From: Lumbricus rubellus
Taxonomy: Eukaryota > Annelida > Clitellata > Crassiclitellata > Lumbricidae
Length of the DNA: 64,000 nt
Assembly (NCBI GenBank): GCA_945859605.1
Contig: OX243814.1
Span: 29,990,756 to 30,054,755, forward strand
Direction of reading: 5' to 3'
Shown here piece after piece: positions 45,034 through 57,700 of this stretch (position 1 is the first letter of the stretch; the number at the start of each line of letters is the position of its first letter). The notes beneath the pieces were generated by a model, which was not told where the DNA came from, ran no database searches, and worked only from the letters and a program-made list of their open reading frames with translations. A program made the position numbers and the translations under genes.

Positions 45034-46583
45034 TAGCCTACATAGACTAGCTTAGCAACTACTGTATCTGCATAGGCCTATCTGTCCGTTCTGCTCATTG
45101 TTTGTAAATTTCTTCTCGAGTCAACAATAATCATGCAAGATAATGCGAGACTGCTATAATCGGCAAAACTAATGACCATGGAGAAATTGCATGCGATTCG
45201 GTCAGGTCGAATTCTACCCCGAACCACCATGCCCGAACGAAGGATGAACGTAATGGTTAACAGTAGCCAGTGTCAGTTCTAAGCCTAGTACACAAAGTGA
45301 AGACCCTTAGTGAAAGCCCTTCTACAATTCATGCCAAGTTCGTAGGCCAATGCAGGGTAACTGTCCAAGTCACGCAGACTGTAACGCAGTGATCACGTTT
45401 ATCCCAAGTAACACATTGACCTGGCTTATATTTAGGCCTATAGCTCAGTAATTTACTGTATTATATTACAACATTTATAAAACATCTCTAGTACCCATCC
45501 GGAGGAACTACACTTACACAATGCCACGAAATAGCTTTTGTGAAAAGAAGGAGGGTTGCCAGCTAAAATTTGAGAGCGAATAGATGGATTACAGCATATT
45601 CTAAAGAGAGTGGTAGTTTAAAGGACCATGGCTGAGCCATAGCTGTTCTAGTATGATGATGTCGTCGTCTCTAAGCAGTATAAAAGTAGGATGACAGCTG
45701 CAAAACAGGAAGAGATGAAAAACAACAGAAGCATAAAGGGCAGGTTCGAGAAAAGAAACTATATAAGGAAGCCTAGGAGATAACACCAGCCAAAAAGCAA
45801 GTTGCTGAACTCCTTATTTATGCTACAGAAGAAATATACATGTACAAATCAAGACCACCAGCCTTTCCAACAATATGTCATTTATTACCCAGATAGTTGA
45901 TAAATTTAATCCCAAACACATGGCAGCACATAATTTATAACATTGTGAATGCAGCCATGCCGAATAATTTAAATATCTACAGAGAAAGCACAATTTGCAC
46001 ATGTACATATTTACAATTTCATATATTAAATGTGTATTCATGTATGCATGCATGTGCGTTCATATATGCACGCGAAGAGGTGAGATCAGAAGTATAAATA
46101 ACAAAAAAATTGTACTGATTATGCAACCAAAATTTGTATGCATTTGCACAACTAAATTTCATGCAACATTAATCCCTGTACAGCACCACTACTCTCTATA
46201 TCTACAGTACTCAATAATTTACACGAGTAGATGGTACACGTTGCGGACAATGGCATAGCTCGAAAACAATTTCAGGGTGGAATAACATTTGAGCTGCTCA
46301 TTGGACATGGTGGCAAAAACCAAGTACAGAGTCAGTGCTGAAAATGTTTGGCAATTATTTATTTTATGGTAGGGGCAGGGTTGAACTTTTAAAGCTAATA
46401 AATAAGCACATGCATAGAGTCACACTCGATATAACAAAAGAATGGGAATGGAATCTCCTCAATGCCACTAGGTGTATCCCAATCAACTACAGTCATCTCT
46501 TTGAGATCTTTGTTCATCTGCTGAAAAACCTGCCAATAAGGTAAACAAACAGATCAATGGCATAATTAAAAACAGTACTCAAA
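45034..46583. other. Intergenic DNA and LRR-gene 3' UTR
   Basis: Nothing gene-like recognised. A minus-strand AATAAA at 46358-46363 lies about 220 nt beyond the LRR gene stop and is a plausible polyadenylation signal. Confidence 0.5.
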
Positions 46584-48293
46584 TCACGATTGTTGATTGC
46601 TGTTGAATTTCTTAAAAACCTCTTCTCTGCTCGGAAAGAGCGGAGTCGGCAAAGGCTCGTCTACGGGATACGTAGACTTAGCAGTCGCAACGTGACGTCG
46701 ATTCAGAATCGAGCACAAAAGGGCCAATCCGGTGATACAGCCGATGACGGTAACAAAGGTAGTTATCATCGTCAAAACGTACCACCAGTAGACGGTAAAA
46801 TATGTCGTCTCTATCTGGGGCTGAGGTGCCTTTGTTGTCACTTCAATACACTGGTCCAACAGGATCGGGGATGCCTCCAGTTCCAAACTAGTACGCACTT
46901 TGGCCAGATTGATGCAAATCATATAATTGGTCTGCGAACTCAGGCCATCCAAGATGTACTCGTTCTCCGTTGCAAAAACCTTGACGTGCTTTAACGTCGT
47001 GCTTTTCAGACCAAAGACGTAATAGTAGATCAAAACTCGACCAGGCGACAAAACTGCACTCTTGAATTTCCAAACGACCGCAACCGCAGACTCGTTTAAG
47101 ACTTCGCCTCTAACCTGAAGTTCAGGAATTCGTTCCTGGGACACTGGTTTCATTTCAGGCTCCTGTTCACAGACGAACACGTCGTCGCTAAGAACATCCC
47201 ACGTTTCATTGGCCAAATGTTTTGGCGAACCACACGAAGGAATAACCTCGGCCGGATCCAAATCCAGGTAGTTTATCACGTACTCTCGCCGATCGTAGGC
47301 CTCCTTCAGCCACAGCATTTTGCAGTCGCATACCAGACGATTATGAGCAAAGTTCGTAAACTCTATCGCAAGTATTTCCGGCTTGAAATCCTCCTCAGCG
47401 ATACTCTGCAGCTGGTTGTACGACACATCGAGCCACTCGAGCATTGGCAATCCTCTGGGCAACGAATCCAACCGATTGTGCTTGAAGCTAAGAAATGTCA
47501 AAGAAGTCAGGTCCTTGAATGTGTTAACGTCAACGTGGAACAGGAAATTGCTGCTGAGATCAAGGTCGGTGAGGTGCAATAATCCGACGAAAGCGTACCG
47601 ATGCAGCGACCTGATGCGATTGTGCGCAAGCGAAAGTGCGTTCAGATGATGAAGATGCAGGAACGCGTCCGGATCGACCGATTCGATCTGATTTCTCTGC
47701 AAGGCTAACTTTCGAAGATTTGCGAGGTGCATGTTTTGCCAGAATTTACCGCCAGTGTTTGTCCTATTCGACACAGACTTTATCATGTTACCGTCCAAAT
47801 GAAGCAGCTCCAGATCATCCAGGAAGAGAATGTTTGGCGCTTCGAGGTCAACAATCTGGTTTTCGCTCAGATACAGGCGCTTCAAGCCCTTTGGGAGAAA
47901 ATCAGGCACGTGAGAAAGATCGTTGCTGGTTAGATTGAGGAACTCCAGTTTTTTACACAGTACACGGATTGTGCTAGGCACTCGAATTGAAGCAGCGTCA
48001 AGGAAGGGAAGCGTATTACGGCCGCCTGTAACAAGTTGAACATTGTCAGGTACAAGCAAGCGGCTTAAGTTTAGTTGTACGAAATCTTTCTCAGGGGCCC
48101 TTGTGAATGCGAATATACTGCGGTGAGAACAGTTGCTGCCTAGTGTCAGCACCGAGTGTTTGCCTGTATGGAAGCAGTCCAGTGGGTATCCTGAGAATAC
48201 TTCACGACAGAAGAAACTCAGTAGAATGTAATAAACTCCAAGAATGTTGTTCAGCTCCCAGCAAGCAACGACAAAACTCAGAAAGTCAGGCAT
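46584..48293 (-). CDS. LRR-LRRCT-FN3-like type I membrane protein, single coding exon
   Basis: 569 residues from ATG 48293 to TGA 46584. The open frame extends 5' to an acceptor (TTTGTTGCAG, AG at 48314-48315), so an upstream untranslated exon is likely. A hydrophobic N-terminal segment with interruptions (residues 1-30) probably acts as a signal sequence. Leucine-rich repeats run from about residue 110 to 300 (LEFLNLTSNDLSHVP, LKRLYLSENQIVDL, LRKLALQRNQIESV, LNALSLAHNRIRSL, LTDLDLSSNFLFHV, LEWLDVSYNQLQSI), followed by an LRRCT cap with NRLVCDCKMLWL and the paired cysteines SCGSP and FVCE. About 390-480 looks like a fibronectin III domain (VVWKF ... YYYVF ... LSSQTNYMICINL). One membrane helix at about 504-530 and a cytoplasmic tail of about 39 residues lacking a TIR domain. 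A cell-surface adhesion or receptor role is inferred; no named orthologue recognised. Confidence 0.9.
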   Translation of the reverse strand: MPDFLSFVVACWELNNILGVYYILLSFFCREVFSGYPLDCFHTGKHSVLTLGSNCSHRSIFAFTRAPEKDFVQLNLSRLLVPDNVQLVTGGRNTLPFLDAASIRVPSTIRVLCKKLEFLNLTSNDLSHVPDFLPKGLKRLYLSENQIVDLEAPNILFLDDLELLHLDGNMIKSVSNRTNTGGKFWQNMHLANLRKLALQRNQIESVDPDAFLHLHHLNALSLAHNRIRSLHRYAFVGLLHLTDLDLSSNFLFHVDVNTFKDLTSLTFLSFKHNRLDSLPRGLPMLEWLDVSYNQLQSIAEEDFKPEILAIEFTNFAHNRLVCDCKMLWLKEAYDRREYVINYLDLDPAEVIPSCGSPKHLANETWDVLSDDVFVCEQEPEMKPVSQERIPELQVRGEVLNESAVAVVWKFKSAVLSPGRVLIYYYVFGLKSTTLKHVKVFATENEYILDGLSSQTNYMICINLAKVRTSLELEASPILLDQCIEVTTKAPQPQIETTYFTVYWWYVLTMITTFVTVIGCITGLALLCSILNRRHVATAKSTYPVDEPLPTPLFPSREEVFKKFNSNQQS

Positions 48294-48617
48294 GCCAGTC
48301 GCTTGTGTAATTCTGCAACAAAGCAAATAACAACGCTTTTATATGTATCCGTTTACGAATGAAAGGCTCATAATCTAATTTAATAGGCGTGCATTTAGGC
48401 AGTTTTAACATAGATCTCTCAACAATACGAGAGAAAAATATGGTCCTTTTGTCAGTGACAAATAATAATAAATAGCTGGCAGTACTGTAGGAAACGGGAG
48501 ACGCTTTATAAATTCTTGTATACAATATAATGCAATAAACTAAATATAGAATCCTTGGTATGCAGCATAGATATAATAAATCATTTCTATGTAATATTAT
48601 GTTGACAATATAATTTA

Positions 48618-49055
48618 CGAAGTGACTAGCGGACCGCCAAGCGGCCGTCGAATCTCAAATACTAGCGGACCGCCAGTCACGTGTAACCTGTCACATGCCG
48701 AGTCTTGATTCTTGAATATTGTTACAATGGCGGCAGTTACCGATAGTTGGTTTTATGTCGGACAAAAGTTTTCTTGTTTTAATGACTTAGAAAATTACTA
48801 GAAACAGAGTAAGCAACCAATTTTTTTCGTGAGTGTTGGTTAGGTTCAGGTTAGGCGTCGTGAGGGTCGGTTAGGGTTAGTTTTAGGGTTTGTTTAGCCA
48901 TTAGAAACTCTTGTGGATTGGTGTAAATAGAAAGCCTGGCGGCTTGCTAGTATTCCGTATTGGACGGCCGCCAGTCATGTGACAGGCTACACGTGACTGG
49001 CGGTCCGCTAGTATTTGAGATTCGACGGCCGCTTGGCGGTCCGCTAGTCACAGCC
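48618..49055. mobile_element. Foldback element with ~75-bp inverted arms, possibly Mutator-like
   Basis: Arms GTGACTAGCGGACCGCCAAG ... and complement extend about 75 bp, with a nested GCGGACCGCC palindrome. The flanks share the 9-mer TATAATTTA (48609-48617 and 49056-49064), a length typical of Mutator-type duplications, though the extreme four bases of the arms do not pair. Lies between the divergent LRR gene and CCDC40. Confidence 0.7.
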
Positions 49056-49114
49056 TATAATTTATCAAACCTGCAACTTCTCGTTGGAATTGAACACAAG
49101 ACTAGATAACACAC

Positions 49115-49270
49115 GAATCGTAATCGTAATCTAGAGAATTCTACAGCGCCCACAAAAGCGAAGTCGAGGAAACCAGCTGATTCACAGGCGCTTAATCAAA
49201 AGAAAATCGACAGGCAGCGGGTCAAGTCCGGAGAGTCCGACAGGCAGGTAGATGGACGGCTAAGGTGGGT
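49115..49270 (-). mobile_element. LINE 3' UTR fragment
   Basis: CGTAATCGTAATCTAGAG ... CAGCTGATTCACAGGCGC ... GGGTCAAGTCCGGAGAGT, the complement in motif order of the 3' part of the LINE at 50810-50880; related to 58690-58820. Confidence 0.6.
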
Positions 49271-49868
49271 GATGTTTAGAGTTTAAATGAAGACAGAATT
49301 GCAACATAATGCAAAAATAGCATGATCGCATTATCATAAAAACTGCATCATAAAACTACATGACTATACTGATATTGCAAACCATTGCATAAATAAATCA
49401 TTTAAAAGCAACATAAATTAAATGCAACAAAACTCACTCTCACACCATAGACGCAAAACACCAGAATGTCAGCCTCGCTATGTGATATAGAGCCTTTAAA
49501 TTTTTCCTTAATATTAATAAATTTAAGCAGGAATTAGTGATGAATGAAGACAGGTATACAACTGAGTAAATATTGTGTATTGCATTTGCAGGCTCTTTGT
49601 TCTGTTAATATTTAAGATTTTATGTTTTCTGTAATTTGAGTTCCTGTAAACTGTTTCAACTGCACACCCCAACGGTCTAACCGGATTGTTGAATAAACGA
49701 AAATTATTAACAAAACTTGCTATGATTCTTATTTTTTAGCTTTTGTGAACGTTGCAATTGGTATATTTAATTGGTATCGACATAATAAAATTATGCTCAC
49801 AAAATAATTATTTATAATGATAACTTAAACTAATGCGCTATAACATTCAAACAACTGACCCATTTCTG
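49271..49868. other. CCDC40 upstream region
   Basis: AT-rich, no gene seen apart from the X-box that follows. Confidence 0.5.
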
Positions 49869-49881
49869 GTAACCTAGCAAC
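49869..49881 (+). promoter_or_regulatory. RFX X-box upstream of CCDC40
   Basis: GTAACC-T-AGCAAC fits the X-box consensus GTNRCC-N-RGYAAC at every constrained position. It ends 45 bp before the start codon. RFX factors with FOXJ1 are the known activators of motile-cilium genes, so the site fits the gene's role. Confidence 0.8.
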
Positions 49882-49926
49882 CAAACTGTAACCCTCTGAA
49901 TTCGTTGCTGTAAACTTGTTGTGAAA

Positions 49927-52519
49927 ATGGCGGACCGAAGTGAAGATAGCCGAAGTGTAGATGAAATTAACGACGGGTAAAGCGTCTGCTAGAAATATCT
50001 TATAAGCAATTTTTCTTTTCAGTTGCAAAAAGGGGCGACACTTGAAACTTTATATTGCTTTAACTGGCAAGCGCTTCGTGACATTGTCAGCGTCGTGCCT
50101 TCTCCACCTGTTCAAAACTGCTTCCACCATCGCCACGTCCATCGTCCACTCTAAGCTTGACTATTGCAACTCCCTGTTCTTAAACCTTGATTCCACACAA
50201 CTTAAGCGCCTCCAACTCATTCAAAATTCTCTGGCTATAGCCGTCACCAGAACACCCAGACATCATCACATCACCCTCATCCTCAAGTCTCTTCACTGGT
50301 TGAAAATCCCAGAGCGAATCCACTTCAAAGTTCTCTCATTAACCTACAACTCTTTACAATCCTCTCAGCCCAGATATCTTCGCGAACTGTTCACCATCCA
50401 GCCAACCTGTTCTACCCGATCATCCGCCTGCCTTACTCTCTCTCGACCGCCGGTCACAAGTCATCTCAAGTTTTCCAACCGAGCCATTTCAAACACAGCA
50501 CCACGCCTTTGGAATGACCTGCCTGTTGAATTCAGATCTCTATCAGTTCCTCCACCATCATTACTAATCACCCACCATCATCACCTTCCTCACGCTCCTC
50601 TATCAATCACTCCTCGGGCTTTTCATTCGAAACTTAAGACACTTCTCTTCAAGAACTCTTACTTTGTCTCATCTGATCCTGTACCCTCAAATTCTCGGTC
50701 CAGACGACACCCGCCTTAGTAGCTGTTCCGCCCCTCTGATCCTATGGTAACTCAACCCAGACCACCTCGGACTACTCTTACGGACAACCCGTTTGACTCA
50801 ACGCAGCGCTCGTGAATAAGCTGGTGCCCCGCGCTTGGCTTTCAAGTAGCGCTTTAGAAATTTCGAGTTTACGATTACGATTACGATTAAGTCCCCCGAT
50901 GGAGATGCGACTGTTACCTAAGGCTGACTCGCCAGTCTTTTAGATGCTCCTTAAAACATTTTTGGATCACCGTGGTTGGACTTGTAGCGCCTCTGAGTGG
51001 CTTTCTTGAAGGGGCGCTAAATAAATTCTTGAAATGAATGAAGGAATGAATTTATTGTATAGTAGTTAAAAGAACTGCCATGTAGTTTTATATGTGATAT
51101 GGCACTATCAATATGACTAATGCCATTGTGCCTTTGTCTACTCTGCAGCGACTATTGACCTCGACCCTGCTTATTTTTTGGTGAATTGGTGGGATGATAT
51201 TCTTCACCATGGCTACCCGTTTGAATCTGTGTGAATGGGGATTCAGCGTATGGTCCTTCTCTAGCACCTAAAGAGATTTGACGTTGAGAATTTGGTAGCT
51301 ATTTATGTGTACCTTGAGACTATTCGCACTGGACAGCCACTGAGAACCACATTTTTTCTGTCCACCCGTGGAGGTGGGAATGGACAATCCAAAGACTCTA
51401 ATAATTAATAATACCAGTATCTCTGTTTGATGACAAAGACATGTTTGCGATAATGATTTGTCCAGCGTCATTAAATGGAATTCTCTCATCTTCCATGAAT
51501 CTGCAACCTTTTAATTACGATCAGCGTGTGGTAGAGTTGACCATCACATCATGCAGTCGGGAGCGCCTCTGAGTAGTTTTTTTTACTTGTAGGAGCGCTA
51601 TATAAATGTCCGAATGAACGAATGAATGAATGCACTATCGGGGGATTACATGGTTATCAGTGTTTGTCTTTTCTGATAAGCAGAATGCATTGTTTTTCTA
51701 AGTTCACTTAAAAGTTTCACTTCTTAGGTTTATTATTTAAAATTAATTTTAAAAAAGTTACACGTAGATTTTCATGGTTATTGGTGATTGGTGTATTTTC
51801 GTTTCTTGTTAGCTTTGTGAGCCAGTATATTTGAACATAGGGTGTACATCATGGTTGCACATGGGTTTATGTTTTATTTGATGCTCTCTTTTTTTATCGG
51901 TCATTTAACCTTTGCGTGCTTGCATACACATGCAGCATACATGTGTATAATTATAATTATCACCATGACATTAAAATGATGGATGCGAGGAAAATTTCAT
52001 AATTTTTGTCTTAATTTTAGTGATGCGAGTATTGAGAATTTTGATCCGCCGGTAAGTTTCTTGTGATCTATCGTCGCTGCGTAACTTTGGTTTGTTTCTG
52101 ATGCAAGTAAGTAGTAAGTTAGTACGATAGACATTGATTAACACTTACTGTTGCACAATGCACTCTGAGTTACAAGCAACATTGTACTTATCGGTAATTA
52201 AGCGTGTAGATTGCAAGACAACAATGGCAAGTCATCGGTCTGTTATCTGAAGTAAAATATTGTCAAGAAACTAGATAATTGATAACTTCATCTTCACTAA
52301 GCTCCACGCATCTGAATGTGTTATGCATCTAGTCACTGATAACATGTTGAATTGACTGCAAGATATTTACGATTAAATTAAATTCTCCAGTATTGCACAG
52401 CACGACATGGGGAAATTGATTTTCATTCTTTGGACCTCAAGGCAACAAAACTTCAAAGTCGTGTGTACACGTGTGTGTGTGTTTGTGTGTGTTTGTGTGT
52501 GTGTGTGTGTGCGTGCAGA

Positions 52520-52562
<43 letters not shown>

Positions 52563-54717
52563 TGTGTTTTATATTAAATTCTGCTCTCATTGTTCTAGAT
52601 CGACATACAAGACTATGAAGAAGAAGAGGAGGAAAAACCAGAAGAACCAGACATTCAAGAGAGTGACCTTTTTGGTGTTGGTCATAAAGATAAAGCTAAA
52701 GCAGGTATGTCCCGAAAACACGAATTACCGTAGTTGCAACTGAACGGTATTTAGAAGTGGTGACCAGGATAAAGAATGGTATGCTTTTTAGATTTATCTG
52801 CAGCGGCATCTGGAAGCTTGATGCCTTGATACTTTATCTTCGAGCATATAATTATATTGAAAATTATAATTTTACGAGCCATATTTGCCTTGTGCTAAAA
52901 ATGCTATGTATCAGTCCACCCAAAACAAAGTTTTTTCCGCCCCAACCCCACCAGAAACCCGAATTCTCCCCGTCTGAAAAGCAGAGCGACTAGATTAAGC
53001 ACTGAAACACTGCTTGGTTTTCTACTTGTAAGTGATTTCTTATTGCAGGGAAGAAAGGAGATGGAGTCGAGGATGATGAGGAGGAGGAGGAAGAAGTGGA
53101 GACGAGCATCTACAGCTTCCCTCGCGCCGGCGACACGGAGCTCATAAAGATGGACCCGGAGGCGGTCTTCGACCTCGGCGGAGTGAGCGACGACCACGCG
53201 ACGTATCCGCAGCCAGACCCGGAAGAAGTCCCGAACGTGTATCCATCCGAGGACACGGCCGCCGAGGGTCCGTCCGCCCTTGAGGCTGAGGTAGACGAGA
53301 TCAGTCCGATGAGTCACCCGGACGAAGTGGCGGACTTCACCGAATACCCGGCCGCGGACGATGCGGACAACGAGTTGCTGGATTACAGCGCGAGAGACGA
53401 GGATGAGGAGCACGGTCTGGATGAGGAGGATCAGAACGTCACGGAGCTTGTGGTGCTCGATCCGGACCACCCGATGATGGCCGGCTACCAGGTGAAGCTG
53501 AAGGAGTTCTACGAGAAAGAGCTTGACAAGATCACGCTGCAGCTGCGCGAGGTGACACACGACTCGAAGAAGAAGGAGCAGGAGCGGGAAAGCGTCGGTG
53601 TTCAGCTCTACGGCGTTCAGCAGGATCTCGCCCGTAATCAGATGCAGTTGGAGAAACTCAGGGATGATTTTCAGACGGCGAAACACGGCCGCGAGCTGAC
53701 GGAGCAGGAGCTGGGGGACGTGAGGAAGTTCTATCGGGAGAAGCAGACGCAGGCGAACGTGGAACGGAAGAAGAATGCTGACCTCCAGGCGGAAGTGGAG
53801 AACATCAACATGCGCATCTTCTACATGGAGAACGTGAAGGACAACGTGCGCGGCGACATCGCGGTCATGAAGAGGGCGGCGGAGAAGGCCGAGGCGGACG
53901 TGCTGAGGGCCGAGGAGAACAAACGGATTCAGGTACGGAAGAGAATGAATAGAATGTTATGGTATTGTAAATCATCTCCGCGTGAGATAGTCCACAGATC
54001 ACGAGTTGTCACTCGTTCGAAGATTTGAATCCAACTTACTTTATTATCAATTTTATAAATATATATATATATGAGCACCTCTGAGTAGTTTCTTGAAGGG
54101 CGCTATATAAATGCTCTGAATGAATGAATGAATATATAAATATACAGTTATACACACACACACACACACAAATTGGACTTTTCTTATGAATTATGATTGG
54201 TTGACAGTAATGATCATGCAGCGTTAGCAGGGCTGTTTTTAAGGAATTTTTTGAACTGCACAACTCCTTCCTTCCTTTCCCATCCTCCATGGTAAATTAC
54301 TTCCAATCGGAGGACAATGGCCTTTTTTTGCTAATTTTAACTGTACAGAAGTGCTTCTACAACTGCACAAATCCATTTAGAACTTCAAATTTTGTGTACA
54401 ACTGCACGCTAAAAAAAGCTCTGAGCGTTAGGTTACTCCTTAGGATCATAGCTGTACAAATGTTACACGATTCACTTAGTAAATGTCCAATTACCGATTG
54501 CATTTAAATTGCTGCAGGATCTCTTTGTCGATCGACTGAACGAAAAAGTGGCCAAGCTGCAGGAAGAGATTGGTATGTGTGCTGCTCAGCTTGCGGCTCA
54601 AATGGACGAAACAAAGGCAGCGAAAGAGGCCGTCATGGAGGCTCGAATGGAGATTGAGGTTAGCGAGTTTTGTTTGCTTTTTTCTCCTGCTTTTCAGTTG
54701 CTGTTTGTGAATTTGGA

Positions 54718-54750
<33 letters not shown>

Positions 54751-57700
54751 TATAATTTTCTCTTTAATTGAGGGCTTGCAAACGTACTGCGCTTTACATA
54801 CATGTACAAGTTATGCGTTAATTTTAATTAACATCAAACTTAACTATACCAACTGAACAGATAGCCTGCAATGCAGCCTACAAAGCATATCCGCCCAACA
54901 GGGGGCTCGAACTTGCTACCTCTCGGATTCTTGGCCAGCGTGTTAACCATTACTCTACCGGGCCCCATTAATACACTTCCTGTATCTGTCCAATCTGCCG
55001 GGTCACATGCCATTTTATTTGCAACTTAAGCCTTACCTTTTTTAAATTGCACATTCGTCGCTGGATGTAATGGACCAATTCTCTGGATTATGACAGCCTG
55101 GGTTTGGCGTGCCATAGATTTATGCCTTGTGCATTAGACACTGAGCAATGGAAGTTACTTGCTATAATTACAGTTTTACTGTTAATATATTGTGTTACCT
55201 TCTTTCACTTTATTTGTCTTGTCCTGATTGTGGGGTTACCTTAGTTCATCTTTATGAATCTTAATCTTACCATACCTATACATTTCTTACCTCGCTTTAC
55301 CATTTGACATCAGCAATAGATTGCCTCGTTGCATTTTACATCCCCAATACTGTATTCAATTCAGTGTTTATTCTAGAATAACCCTTGTGAATGGGGCTTA
55401 GACCCTTTTAGGACTCTCCCTTTGATCCAACATTGAATTGTAACCTATTACATCTGTTAAACTGTTTTACTGTTTTGGTTTAAATAAAAGTGTGGTTATG
55501 GTTACATTTATTTTAAGTTCACTTTATTTTATATGTAGCCACTAATTCTAAATCAAAAAATTTCATCAATTTACTCAAAATTCATTCTTAAAATTTATAC
55601 CCGTGTATAAATTTGCAGATGTCATTCGTAAACTTTGCTGCTGAAACTGACTTATTTTGTTTTGTGTTTATTTCGTGTTGTACAGTCAATCACGATTGAG
55701 AAGAAGCAGCTGTTCCAGCAATGGAATAGCAGTCTCATTGGAATGAAACGGCGCGATGAAGCGCATGCGGCCATGCTACGAGCACTCCAGTAATTTAATT
55801 TATTTATTTGTATTTATGTTTAATTTATTTAATTATTATTTAATTTAATTATTTAATTTTATTTAATTATTGTTTAGTTTATTTATTAATTTTATTTATT
55901 TATTTGCATTTAATTTTAATTTATTTTTGATATTTATATTAAAAAAATGTGAAAAGACTTTATGACGTATCGTTGGTTTATTAGTCCAATAATTCGTTTA
56001 ATTAGATATTAAATCGTTTAGTTGTGACGTAAATCACGAGCAACTGATTTCATGAGTTTTGTTATTGTCCATTTGAGAAGTTGAGGCAGTGGAGGTGTAT
56101 GACTGTCATCATTTCTAATATTGGAAGATGATGTAGTTATTCCTTCCCTCTAACCTGCGTTCCCAACCTCGGAACATGTCTGGCACTTTCTATAGTTCGC
56201 TCAAGACCTTTCTTTTCGACCGGGCCTGGGTCGGAAGCGCCTCTGAGTAGAGCCCTTGAAGAGGCGCTATATAAATCACATAGATAGATAGATAGATTCA
56301 TGATTGTGTTATAGTGGAAGATGATGTAGTGTATGTGTTAAATATGTACTTACATGTATGTGTATATATATAATTTAATGATTTTAATGATATCTATCGT
56401 ACATTCTTCACCTGCATAGCTATAACCATCTCTATTGTGTTGCAACTGACAATTGCAATTGTATTGTGTTTTGTTGTATTGTATTGCATCTCTATTGTGT
56501 TGTTGAAATGCAGTCAGCAGCAGCAGCAGATCCTCACTCTCGAGACGGAACTGAAAGGTTACAAGAAGAACATTCAGAATGAGCAGAGGAAGAACGAGAA
56601 GTCGATGCTCGTTCTTGGCAAAACCGAGGAGGAGATGAACCGAGCACGGAACAATCTGAACGCGTGTCTCGCAAGACACGAAGAACTTAAGAACGAGTAC
56701 AGCCTTTACAATCGCATACTTAAAGAGACGGAGGATGCACTGACCGTCGCTATACTGGTCAGTATCTCGGATAACAATAGTACCTAATGCAGTCATTGTA
56801 TTGTATTGTATTGCATATACTATACTGGTCTTGGACCATAATCGTAATCTCCAAGTGTCAGTCAAAAGCCAAGCGTGGGCCCATTCACGAGTGCTGTATA
56901 GTACCTAATGAGCTCATTGTATTGTATTGTATTGTGTTGTATTCATCAGCTTCAGTTGCTATATTATTGTCTTGGTACCTATCATCATTGTGTTGCATTT
57001 TGGGTTGACCATTCTGTTCATCAGCGTGCAGTACATCATCTGCATTCTGCACTGTTCACACATGACAAGCGTTATCCTCAAATTTTGATGCGTTCTGAAA
57101 TATGGATTGCAAATTTATTTTACGTAGTGACCTAGTTACATGACTTATTAACAGAGTATTTGGCGTAATTAGAAAGAAGTTTGGTAATAATGTGGTTCAT
57201 AATATTGTTTCCAAAGGTTGGATTCTCAAAAAATGTACCCTGCTTAATAATTTGTTTAAATGGCTGAAATTCCCATGATCGGCCACTGCCCTACATAGCA
57301 GAATTTTCCCTTCAGGGGCACCTATTGTTGTTTCCTTGCTACCAATACTCTGCACACCTAATCAGACATTCAACTATTATCGTGCTCTTATTGCACAACG
57401 TACAATGCATATTGTGTAATTGGATTTGGGAGCAATAAATTTGATTTGATTCTGATTTGATTTGTTTTATTTTTCTGTGCTGATTTTCATTTCTTCGTTT
57501 CAGGACAGGAATCACAATCTGAGGAAGTTGATCGACATTCGTAAGGAGATTGAGCATGCGTTTCAAGAGAAGGTCAAGATTGAAGACGAGATTCTGGAGA
57601 CAATGAGATCTCAGCTGACAGCAGACAAAGCAGCGCAAAACACGCACAAGATGATAAAGAGGAAACGAGACGAAATCAAAGACCTGGTCTGTATTCGAAT

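Noticed and set aside
48838..48895. Interstitial telomere-like GGTTAGGGTTAG
   Set aside because: Too short and irregular; lies inside the foldback element's interior.
54890..54970. Functional tRNA gene on the minus strand
   Set aside because: A and B boxes are good but no pairing 3' acceptor arm is present and SINE-type sequence follows.
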